Shown: positions 1 to 9,907 of the stretch, in pieces
Layout of the letters: each line of letters opens with the position of its first letter
Numbering within the stretch: position 1 is the stretch's first letter
Origin: Cyanophora paradoxa
Taxonomy: Eukaryota > Glaucocystophyceae > Cyanophorales > Cyanophoraceae
DNA: 64,000 nt
NCBI GenBank assembly: GCA_004431415.1
Contig: QPMI01000249.1
Location: 25,079 to 89,078, forward strand
Direction of reading: 5' to 3'
Notes under the pieces: model-generated
Databases searched by the model: none
Seen by the model: only the letters and a program-made list of their open reading frames with translations
Told to the model about the DNA's origin: nothing
Program-made: the position numbers and the translations under genes

Positions 1-1265
1 GGCGGCGGGTACGTTGAGCACTGCACATCGTCCCGCCCCTGCATCTGCCGCCGAGGGTGAGGGAGGGAGGCGGGGACGAAAGGACGGCGCCCGCCCGAGC
101 TCGAACCTTGGGTGCGACGGACGCGGCGGCGGGCACCGGGGCGGCGTCGAAGCGGCGGGCGACGTTGAGTATGGCGAACTTGCGGAGCTGGAGGCCGATG
201 TCGGGCGCCGACCCGAAAGCCCGCACCGCGTGCCGCAGCGGCGCGCGCGGCTGCACCGCCCTCTGCGCCCGCGGCTCTTCCGCCGCCGGGAGGACCGCGG
301 CCTCCGGAACGGTTCCCTTGAGCGCCGCCGTAAGGGCGGAGCGGCGGGGCGCAGCGGCCGTGGCGCGGCTCTTCGGTTTCGGGGGGGTCGGCAGGCCCAG
401 CCAGCGGATTCCCGCCGCCGGCTCGATGTCTGAGAGCGAAGCAGTCAGAGAGCGGCTCGAGGAGCGACCCAAAAGGAGCTCACATTGCCAGGGCTTGATC
501 GAGACGCCCGAGTGAGGAGGCCGCGCGGGGGCGACGATGGCCTGCTTCAAGTTCTGCAAGAACATCGCGCATCTGCGGTTGGCGGGATGCACGGTCAGGA
601 GGGGCGGGTCTGCCAGGGGGCGGGGCCCCGAAAGGGCAGCGGGCGGGTGAATTCGAAGGGGAACGCACGCCGGCCCGTCGGAGCTCTCGCTCGTCGTCCA
701 GCCTTTCGCCAGGCTGCGCAGCATGTCCTCGAAACGCTGCGGCGAGACGACGCTGCCGCCGCACGCGTCGGCCGCGAAATCCGTCTGCGTGACTCCGGTC
801 AATCACAACGAGGGACGGCGCCGGCCAGCGGGGCCCACCATAGCCACCGTCTGCGCATCCTCCGCGTTGAATTCAAACCTCAGGGCGCGGAAGAGGGCGC
901 TGCGGCAGCGGCGGTCAGGGCGGGCGAGGAGCGCTAGCGGGGGCGCGTGGGCTCGCACTTGTGCAGCGTGAGATAGCGGGACAAATCGAGAACATCGGTT
1001 CCGTTTGTCGCAGCAATCCACATCTGCGGGGAACGTGAGGCGCGCTCCCGATAGCGCAATATTTAATCCGCCCCTTCGTCTCGTACCTCAGCGATGAGGA
1101 AACTACAAGACGGCGAGCCGCACGCCTCGTCGGCGCCCCCGAGGTCCATCGGTGCAAGCTCATCGATGGGCTCGACGTGAACCGGCTTGCGCCTGGGAGA
1201 CCGCTGGACCTGTCCAGGGCCGCGCGCGACGAGCACCGTGCCGTCGAAGACCGCCAAAGGCGCCA
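1..1265 (-). CDS. Unknown protein, multi-exon, open at the left edge
   Basis: I do not recognise this family. Start taken at ATG 1263-1265 (MAPLAVFDGTVLVARG...). Exons join in phase: the first ends ..FLIAE before gtacga; the next reads MWIAATNGTDVLDLSRYL; then ALFRALRFEFNAEDAQTVAM; then TDFAADACGGSVVSPQRFED; then CAMFLQNLKQAIVAPARPPH and onward with no stop for about 450 bases toward base 60, where another intron (gttcgagctc..ggcggcag) may begin. The reading frame surviving four splice junctions is the main evidence that it is real. Protein is soluble-looking, with no signal peptide or membrane segment seen. The true start could lie further upstream, because the frame stays open to about 1398. 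The gene is divergent from the + strand gene near 3.4 kb. Confidence 0.6.
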
Positions 1266-3376
1266 TGCTGGACGCTCCTCGTCGCTCTGGCTCTAGACTG
1301 CAGCGCGCTGTACGCGTAGGGGAGCTGCCTCGTCCGCTGCTGCTGCTGCGCAGCTGCGCTGGTCTGCGCGCGAGGCGCGCGGCTCCTCGAACAAGCACGA
1401 CCTTGGAATCAACTTTGTACCCGCCACGCGCTGGCTAGCGCCGTTTCGATGCATCTTTGAATCGGTCCCGTGGTCACGCCGTCAATAGAGGCTCGACTCA
1501 CGCAGCAGTCACGCAGACTCACGCGACTCACGCTCGCGGATAAGGCAGTTAGCCGCTCGAGTCTCGAGTTTGAAACGTCAAAAAAAGTTTAAAAAACGTT
1601 ACCCTAAACGCTTCAGACCCGGCAACTTACGGCGGCAAGCCAAATTATTGAGCCGAATGGCTAAGATGCACTCTACCCCCGCGCCGCCTTTTCCCCCTGG
1701 CCTTCTTGGGGTACGGATACGTACGATGGGTTGGCCGAACGCGAGCCGCAGCGCCGCGCTCGCGCTGCGGCGTCTGCCTTCGGACCTGCATTTCCCGATC
1801 AGGTTCGCTTCCCCGCACGCGCACCCTCGATCACGCGGTTGAGCGCTCGATTAGCGGCGGCGGCCGAGTTGAAGCGAGCCTCGGAGTGCGTTAGTAATAT
1901 TTCAGCTATCGATGTTGCGATTGCGATGTTGATCGCCGATGTTGCGATTACGATGTTGCGATTAGACTTGGTCGCCTCCCGCAGCGATTGCGATTTCAGG
2001 GCTTGTGCCGATTACGCTGCGGCGCTGCGATTACGATCGCGCCTAATATTTCAAGCTTAAGGTTTAGCCTGCAGCTGCGATTACAAATTCATCGGGGGGG
2101 GGCGGCCGGGGTGACCCCCGAGGTCGCCCCGCAACCCGGCGAGCCCGGCGGCGGCCGCCGTCGGAACTCCCGCTCCCTGCAGTGCGCGCCGGCCTGCCTG
2201 CGCGCCATCTCGGGGGCGGGCGGTGCGCTTCGCGGCCCGGGCCTTCTAATCTGACTGCCGCCCTCTGCAGGCGCCAGGAGGGTGAGGCCGCCGCTGGCGT
2301 GGGCCCGGGCGCCGCCCCGCGCACAGACGTCGCCGTGCGGGACCTCGCGGAGAGCCTCGCAGCCGTCGGCATCAGCGGCGGGCAGCCGTGCGCCGTTCCC
2401 GCCCCTTCCTCCCCCCTCTCCGTCTCACCCTCTCCCGGGGGGCCACCGTACCCAGGCGCGGGCCCGGCGGGGCGGACGACGATTCTAAATGTAAAACTGA
2501 GTCAAGGGGGCGGCAATGGGCCGCAAATAATCGTCCGTCTCCGGCCCAGGGGGCCAATTTAAGGTCAAGCTTCGAGCCGGCGGCTCATGATCAGGGAGAT
2601 GAGGAATTGGTTTGTTCATTGGATGTCTTTCCACAGCGGGCTCTCGCCCAGGTGCCATGCAAGCCCCGCGAGAGCACGCCGCAGATGCGAACGCGAAAGA
2701 GCAGCGCGGGGCGACGTGGCGCGCAGGCATGCGCAGCGCACGCGTACGGCCCCCTCCGGTGTGCCCCCCGGCCAACCGCGACGCGGTCGCGATCGAGTGA
2801 CCCAGCCAATTGCAAGTGCGAGCCGCGCAGAGCTCCACCCAGGCGAGCACCCCTTAGGCTCTCGCAGTGGTGAAGTACAGGCAATCGGATCCCCAAGCTG
2901 CGGCGCAGGCCGCCGGCCTCGTCGTCGTAGTTTGGGCAGGATAGGGGGACCGCGTACCCCCCTTCAGCGGGCCCTGCCTGCGTTGCCCGCAGGCTTGTCG
3001 CCCCCGTAGGTAGCACAGACCCAGCTCAAGCTCCTGCGATGTCCGCAGCTAGCATGCCTGTGTTATCAATGCGCTCATGGAGGCTCTGGGTGCAGCGCCG
3101 CCCACGCGGCCGCGGAGGGCCTGATCGTGCTGTGCGCGACGCAGTGGGCCCAAGATGCGCGCTCCAGGCTGCGCAACGATCCGTTCCTTTGACGTGCGTC
3201 GCTTGGGCGCGAACGCCTGAACATGCCTCAACGGGCTCAGGTCGCCGCTGCTCGAGGCGCTCGCAGCCGCCCGGTCGGCGGCTGCGAACGCGCTGAGACG
3301 TAGCTACAGCTCATCGGCAGCCGTCCCGGCTGCCCCTGCTCCCTTAGAAGCGCAGTGCGCGTCCGGCCGCGGGTGT
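1266..3376. other. Mostly non-coding stretch with possible upstream exons of the next gene
   Basis: No confident gene. 1560-1660 is conspicuously A/T-rich for this window. 1905-2045 holds a degenerate repeat of GATGTTGCGATT-like words, and 1500-1540 repeats ACTCACGC. On the + strand, 2271-2560 and 2590-2870 have long open frames (GDEELVCSLDVFPQRAL lies in the second) that could be 5' exons of the gene at 3377-4884, but I could not join them in phase. Confidence 0.35.
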
Positions 3377-4884
3377 TTGCGTCCTCCGCCCCGCCTGATC
3401 GACACCCGCGCGGGCGTCCCGCCCAGGGACGTGGCGGAGCGGCTGTCGAAGCTGCCGGTGGCGGTGCTGCGGGGCGAGGACGAGGCGGAAGGGAGCGTGA
3501 CGGAGTACCTCATCCTCGGGGTCGAGCACGGCGACCGAGGGCGCGCATGCGCTCGCGCTTGGCCTTCTCCTCCCGCGCGCCCAAACGCGACCGCGCAGCT
3601 CGATGGACGGCGTGCGAAGCGCCGTGCGGCTCTTCCAGCCGGACGCGGTGGGGGCCCCTTCCGCAGCGAGCCCGGCTGAGGCTGAGGCGGGGGCGCCTTC
3701 AGGTGGTTCTGGAGCACTGCCCCTTCTCGCTGAAGTCGGAGCTTCCGGACGCCCTCAAGGAAATCCCCGACTTCGAGGCCGCCGCCGCCGTCCAGGCCCG
3801 CCCCGCCCCGCCCCGCCCCGCCCCGCCCCGCCCCGCCCCGCGCCTTCTGAGGGGATGTCAACAGGAGGCCGCGCTGCTCCCCGGGGAGTGCCGCTTCGTC
3901 CTCGCAGACCGGCTCTGCGTCCTGACCGAGTGGCGCATCCTCGCCGCCCTCGGATTCGACCCCGCGCCGGCCGCCCGCGAGCACCTCGCCGCCGTCCCCT
4001 GGGCCGGCGTGCACACCCTGTGCGCAGCCTTTCCCCCCTGGCCGCTCTCCTCTGCATCCGTCTTCTCGCTGAGGGCGGGGGCAGGGTGTTCGACATGGAG
4101 GACGATCCCTTCCAGGAGCTGCGGGCGGACCTCGAGGAGGGGCCCGCCGCCGACGCCTTCGACCGCGCCCTCATCCACGCGCGCCCGCCCCGCGCCCCCG
4201 CCCCGCCCCGCGCGGCCCTGACGCGGCGCACAGGAGCGGGACGACGTGCTGGCGTGGTCGCTGCTCTCGCACCCGCGCCTGCGGGGCGCCCGCCGCGTCC
4301 TCGCCCTCTTCGGCGACGGCCACCTCGCCGCGCGCCCCGCCCCCGCCCCCCGCGGCCCTCCCCCGCCTCACGCGGCCTCCGCAGGGCGTCAACGAGCGGA
4401 TGCAGGCGGGGGAGGTGGTGCTGACGGACCACCTGGCGCCCCCGCCCTCGCTGTACGGCCCGGCGGCGCGAGCGCTCTTCGTGGAGCACGGGGCGGACCC
4501 GCCGGACGCGACCCCGGCCTTCCAGCCGGCCGCCGTCGCCGCCTGGCTCGCCGAGGCCGAGACCGCCTCCTACACCCTCCTCGACCGCCTCCGCGGCGAG
4601 ATCCTGGCGCGCGCGCCCTCCCGCCCGAGCCCATGCGACGCCGCCCCTCCCGTCTGACTCGCCCGCGCGCGCCGGGCAGAGGCGGGTGCTCGAGGGCCGC
4701 CTCGTGCCCCCGCGACCCGCGAGGCCCCTCCCCCGCCCTCCGCCTCGCCCACGCCCCCGCCGCCGCCGCCGCCCGCCGCCCTCGCCGGCCCCTCTTCCTC
4801 CCCCGCTCCCAGGGCCCCGCCCCCCGCGCCCCGCCCCCCGCGTAGCCTCCCTGTGCCGTCTCTCCAGTTCTCAACCTGCCCATA
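3377..4884 (+). CDS. Unknown protein, multi-exon
   Basis: Family not recognised. Visible exons in order: DVAERLSKLPVAVLRGEDEA and SVTEYLILG; DGVRSAVRLFQPDA; VVLEHCPFSLKSELPDALKE; then, after a 69-base GC-AG intron made almost entirely of CCCCG units (3796-3864), LLPGECRFVLADRLCVLTEW; VFDMEDDPFQELRADLEEG; DDVLAWSLLSHPRLRGARRV with LALFGDGHLAA; and a large exon GVNERMQAGEVVLTDHLAPP with AEAETASYTLLDRLRGEIL. The last helix continues across a GC-AG intron to RRVLEGRL. The end is uncertain: a further intron would give the short tail FSTCP and a stop at 4882-4884; without it the frame runs to 4934 and overlaps the convergent gene. Mixed alpha/beta composition, no membrane segment. Confidence 0.55.
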
Positions 4885-4911
4885 GCTTCTCGCCGTCTAC
4901 CTCTTCCTCCC

Positions 4912-7900
4912 CTAAGAGCCGCCGCCGCGGCTAGGGGCCCGCCAGGAGGTCTCTTCCTCCCCGGGGCCCGGCTGAGGGCTCGCTGTGGCGGGGCCCCCGG
5001 AGCGCCCCGAGCGGGCGGAGCGGCCCGAGGGGTTCGCGCCCCCGCCCTTGAGCTCCTCCAGCTCCGACCTCGCCTGCTCCATGATCTGCACAAGGCAAAG
5101 CGTCAGGCTTGAGCTTGACTGCGTCGAGCGGCGACGAGGACGCACGCGGACGGACTCGGTGGCGACGCGCTCGGCGACCTGCCGCTGCGTGGCCTCGTCC
5201 CTCAGGCGCTGCTCGAGGTGGAGGCGGTGCGCGGCCTCCTCGCGGAGGCGCTGCTCGAGGTCGAGGGCCCGCGCCTCCACCGACGTCCGCTCCAGCGCCG
5301 CCCCCTGCAGCCTGCGCCGCCTGAGCCAGCGAGGCCGAGCTCCCCACGCATCCCCGCGCACTGCTCCAGGAGCTGCTTGCGCTGCAGCTCCGTGCTCCGC
5401 GCCGCCATGTCCGCCCGCGCGTTCGCCTCCGCCACCCGCGCCAGCAGCTCGTCCCGCTCCGACCGCACGCCCCCGACCTGAACGCGGGGCGTCCGTCGCG
5501 CACGGCCCCCGGGCCCAGAGAGGCGCTGGGCGCACGCTCTGGGCGACGGCGGCGGCGCTCTCCTCGAGGGCGGAGCGGGCGCGGCGCTCGGCCTCCCACT
5601 GCTCGCGGGCCGCCGCCAGCGCCGCCTGCAGCTGCTCCGCCTGCTCCTGCGCCGCCGCCGCGCGCTTCGCCCCCGCGATGCGCTCCTGCGAGAGGCTCGC
5701 CTCCGCGACCCGCAGCGCCTCCTCCAGCCCCGCCGCCCGCTCCGCCGCCTCGCGCTGGGCGGCGCGCGCCTCCGCCAGCGCCCCCCGCTCCCCCTCCAGC
5801 TGCTCCCGCGCCGCGTACAGCTGCCGCCCCGCCCCGTCAGAGAAAGACAGAAAGAGAGGGAGGGGAGGAGGGGGGGGGGGGGGGAGGGGGGAGGGGGCGG
5901 AGCCGGCGCACGGCGGCGGACTCCTGCTCGGCGGCGGCGGCGGCGAGGTCGCGCTCGGCGGCGACGGCCTCGAGCTCGCGCTGCAGCTCCGCGCGCTCGC
6001 GCTGCAGCGCCCGCTCGCGCTCCTCGGCCTCGGCGAGCCGCTGCTGGCGCCGGCGACGCGCCCCTTCTCCCGCTCCGTCTGCGCCGCCACCTGCAGCGCC
6101 TCGCCCGCGCCGCCGCCAGCGCCGCCTCCCGCTCCGACGCCGCCTCCGCCAGCTGCTGCTCCAGCGCGCGGCACTGCGGCGAGGTTCAGGCGGGGGCGGG
6201 GCGCTCGGGCGGGCGCCCCGCGCGCCTTCTCCTCCCAGGCCGAGACGGCGGAGCGGAGGTCGTCCCGGGCCCGCCCCGCCTCCTCGAGCCGCCCCCGGCC
6301 CGCGCCAGCTCGCCCTCGAGCGCCTCGAGCTCGGCGAGGCGCTCGCGCAGCGCGGCCGCCTCGTCGGCGCGGCGCTGCGCGTCGGCGCGGGCGGCGCGCA
6401 GCTCGCCCCGCACGACGGCGACGGCGTCCTCGACGCGCTTGTCGGCCGTCTCCGCCGCCCGCCGCGCCCGCACCTCCATGCGCCGGCACGCCTCCAGCTG
6501 CCCGCGAGCTCGAGCGCCTCCCGCCGGGCCGCCTCGACCTGCCCCGCCGCCGCCTCCGCCCGCCGCGCCTCCGCGTACTTCTCCCGCTCCAGCGTCTCCA
6601 GGCGCCGCCGCAGCTGCCCCGCCGCCGCCTCGGCCTCCGCGGCGCGGGCCTCGGCCTCGGCGGCGCGCGCCTCGGCGGCCTCGCGGCGGGCCGCCTCCTC
6701 GGCCGCCTGCTCCCGCACGGTCGCCAGGTACCGGTTCTCCATCTCCCGCACCGCGAGCTGCCGGCCCCGTCGGGCGGCGTCGGGCAAGGCGGGGGGCACC
6801 AGGCACCAGCTCGCGCGTCTGCGCGTCCGAGGCCGTCGCCAGGCGCTCGATCACCGCCTGCTTCGCCATCGAGTCGTACCCCGCCTCCTGCCCGCCCCCG
6901 GCCCCCGCTCAGGCGCGGCGCGCGGGCGCACGGAGCGGGGCGCGGGCGCGCGCACCCGCTGCTGCCGCTCCAGCGCAGCCTCGAGGGAGCGCACCCGCGC
7001 CGCCAGCCTGCCGCACAGTGAGGGGCAAGGAGCGAAGAGGGAGGGACCCGCGAGCACCGGTTCTGGGCGCCCTTGACGAGAAGCACGCCGCCGTCGTAGG
7101 CGGCGCGCATCCGCCGCAGCGCCCCCGTCGCCGCCTGCACCACTGCACCCAGAGAGGAGCTGAGCAGAGGAGGAGAGGAAGAAGGGGAGGGGGGCGGGCC
7201 CTTGGTGAAGTCGGCGCCGAGGCGGGCCTTGAGGGTGTGCTCCGCGAGCTGCACGACGAGGCCCCAGGCGCGCAGCAGGGCCTCCAGGCGGGCGCCCTCG
7301 GGCCCCGAGGCCGCCCCCGCCCCCGCCCCGGGCTCGAGGACGCTGGTGAGGACGCCGTGGACGCCGGCGCCGTAGAGGTAGAGGGTCCGGTAGAGGCGGT
7401 CGGCCCCCGCGGCGGGCACGCCGATCGCCCGCAGTGCCTCGCGGGAGAGGCCCTCCCGCGCCAGCGACGTCCCCAGCGCCGAGGCGAGGGCCCCCTCCAG
7501 CCACGCCTCCACCCGCTCCCCCTCCTCCCGGCCCCCGCCCCCCCGCCCCGCCCCCTGCGGACCCACCGGCGGCAGCCCGTCCGCGCTGCGGTTGAGGCGC
7601 CCGGCCGGGGTGGCGGCCTCGATGTGGGGGGCGGAGGCGGAGGCGCGGAGGAGGGCGGGGGCGGCGGCGGGGCCCGAGGCGGGGCGGAGGTCGGGGAGGG
7701 AAGAGCGCAGGGAGCCGTGGAGAGAGCCGGGGACGGGGTACGCGGGGCCCGTGTCCTCGCCCTCCCCTTCCCAGCCCGCCTCGCCTTCGTCGGGGCCGGG
7801 GAAGGGCAGGGGCGAGGGAGCGCCGGGGCCGTGGGGGTGGGCGGGGCCGAGGGCGGGGCCTGGAGGGCGGCCACGGCGCCCTCGAGCTCGGCGACGGCGT

Positions 7901-8309
7901 CCCCGAGCTCAGCCAGGACCGCCTGCGCCGCCGCAGCGTCCCGCGGCGCCTTCACCCCCGCCGGCACCTTCTTCTTCCGCTGCCCCGGCGAGCGCGCGAC
8001 CTGGGACCTGCCGCCGGCGGCGCGGCGCGGCGCGGCGCGCCGGCGTCGGTGGCAGATTGGGCAGCGGCGTCAGATTGTACCCACCGCTCGAGGGCGCTGA
8101 TGGAGCTGTGGAGGACATCGCTGTACCGAAGGATGCTCGACTCGAGCTCCGGGTTCCCGGTGTAGCGCTGGCGCACAGTTAAAGTTAGCTACGACGCAGA
8201 AAGAGGCCCATTGTGGGCTAGCGCCGATGAGGCCGAGCTGGCTCCGATGAGCCAGCGCCGGCGGTCCAGGACTGACCTGTGGCGTAGCTACCAGGGACGC
8301 TCTGTACAT
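4912..8309 (-). CDS. Long coiled-coil protein
   Basis: Start placed at ATG 8307-8309 (MYRASL), spliced to RYTGNPELESSILRYSD and then SISALERW. The next exon contains QRKKKVPAGVK and LGDAVAELEGAVAALQ. A globular segment follows (about 7560-7200; GLSREALRAIGVPAAG, ADRLYRTLYLYGAGVHGVLT, GLVVQLAEHTLKARLGADF). From about 6870 to 5050 nearly everything is heptad-like Ala/Glu/Arg/Leu helix (VREMENRYLATVREQAAEEA; QLRRRLETLEREKYAEARR; ALDLEQRLREEAAHRLHLEQ). It ends IMEQARSELEELKGGG plus a Gly/Ser/Pro tail and a stop at 4912-4914. Several introns carry G-runs on the + strand, i.e. C-runs in the sense strand. This layout suits a cytoskeletal, ciliary or centrosomal scaffold, but that is inference only. 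Confidence 0.65.
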
Positions 8310-8652
8310 CGCAAACTACCACGGGTGCATGGGGCTCGCAGGCGAGCGTCGCCAGGCGGCGGTTTGGGGCTGCCGACTCTAGATATGCTGCTTACGCTTG
8401 CTGCCGGCTCTAGATATGCTGCTGGGGGTCTAGAGAGTGTGCTCGAGGCGGCCTGCGTTGTCTTGGATCTGTTGGGCCAACTTGGTCTAGACGGGTACGC
8501 GAACTCAGAGCGCATCCCTTCTTTTCGCAGCGCAGGCAGAGGCAGAGCACATCCCGGTGTCATACGTAAGCTCCCAATGCACAGGCGAGGCAGAGCACCG
8601 GAGCGCTAAGGCCCCCGTGCAGGACTCGCGTTGTTCCTGCAGGAGCGTCGAG

Positions 8653-9549
8653 ATGGATACGCTTAGCTCCGAGATATGGCGCGAGACACTCAAGAAAGAG
8701 ATGAAGGCCAAAGAAGGTGGGTGCCAAGGTCGCAGGCGCTGGCGGCTGTTTAGCGCGGAGCGAGGAGTTCTGGGACTGCAGCTGTCTCTGGGGGGCTTCT
8801 AGGTTAGGCGGCGGCGCCCGCGCCAGGCGGCAACCGAACAACCGCAGAAGCGCTTCGCGTGCGAGGATGACCGCTGACGCTGGGTCGCCGCAGCGTGGGT
8901 GCAGAAGTATAAGCCGGGGCTTGCGAGTGCGGAGCAAACAGCGCTGCACCCGGAGATGATGCAGAAGGCCTTGGTGCGTTAGCCGCACACCCCCACGCGC
9001 CACGCCACGCCACGCCGCCGCGCGCCTCCCTCACGGCCCGCCCGCCCCGCAGGCCCCCGGAACCCCAGGCTCTAGAGTTGACCGGTACGCTTTCGTAGCC
9101 GCCCAGGGACCCGGGCCTTCGGGGCGCCGGATCACCGACCCCACCGGGCCGCGCTGCAGGTTGCTCGAGCTGAAAGAGCAGCTGAAGAAGATCGAGAAGG
9201 TGCCGCCGCGCCCCGCCATCCCCGCCCAATCGCCGCTCGGCGCCTGACGCCCGCCCGCCCCGCAGCTGGTGGAGGAGGAGGTGCCCCGTAGACCCCGCGG
9301 GCCTGCCCCGCCCCTCGCCGGCCCGCCTGACGCCCGCGGCAGCTCGGCGAGTCCCAGAAGGGCCTCAAGCCCCCTGGCACCTCCGGCGTGCGTCGTGACC
9401 CTCCCCGTTACCCCTCAGCCCCCTCCCCGCCGACGGGGGGGGCGCGGCAGTCTGTGCGCTCGCAGAAGAGCAACGCGAGCGCGCTCAGCAAGGCGAGCAG
9501 CACCGCGAAGCTGCACGGCTCGTCCAGCCTCGCGAAGCTCCACAAGTGA
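8653..9549 (+). CDS. Small complete protein with microexon, function unknown
   Basis: All junctions join in phase. Exon 1 from ATG 8653 reads MDTLSSEIWRETLKKEMKAK, then E; exon 2 (from about 8895) AWVQKYKPGLASAEQTALHP and EMMQKAL; exon 3 APGTPGSRVDRYAFVAAQG ... LLELKEQLKKIEK; exon 4 is only 15 bases (9266-9280, LVEEE); exon 5 LGESQKGLKPPGTSG; exon 6 SVRSQKSNASALSKASSTAK ... LAKLHK with TGA at 9547-9549. About 135 residues, helical N-terminal half and a Ser/Lys-rich tail. Introns of 60-80 bases show CTGAC before the acceptor. Divergent from the coiled-coil gene with 343 bases between the start codons. Family not recognised. Confidence 0.75.
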
Positions 9550-9907
9550 AGGCCCGATCAGCTCCGTTTGACGAAATTTCTTCTTAGAATAGGCGCGTAT
9601 AGGCTACAGCGCTAGCGTGAAGTTGTAGGGCCTCGGGAGACCGTACGCGTCGACGCCCCTCTCGCCGGCGCGTCCCGCATTAATATTGTCAGGTCCAATG
9701 CATCATTGTACTTTTAGAACGGTTCTGCGTCTGCGCCATTGCTGTCGGGTGGCTGCGTGGCGGCCGCTAAGCAATAAGCACGTGCGCCCGCCGGCCGCGC
9801 GTAGCTAGGGGGGAGGGGGATCCGGAGGGGAGGGGGTAGACCGGCTGATTGCTGCCGCTCAGCGCGCGGCTCATTCAAGCGCACAGAGCTGCGCGCTTGC
9901 GCTTGGC
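9550..9907. other. Intergenic spacer
   Basis: Between the stop of the small gene and the ATG of the ankyrin-RING gene, same direction. No open frame worth keeping. Contains a short purine-rich GGGGAGGGGGATCC segment near 9810-9835. Probably terminator plus promoter of the flanking genes. Confidence 0.4.

Noticed and set aside
14-515. Plus-strand open frames at the left edge
   Set aside because: The minus strand carries a frame that splices in phase through four upstream exons; the plus frames are its shadows.
3796-3864. CCCCG arrays as minisatellite or CRISPR-like repeats
   Set aside because: They lie between donor and acceptor sites of introns in many genes and lack spacers; they are intron bodies.
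4985-7021. Very long + strand open frame (678 codons)
   Set aside because: It is the antisense of the coiled-coil exons; Arg/Ala/Ser/Pro-only composition with no domain. High GC makes stops rare on both strands.
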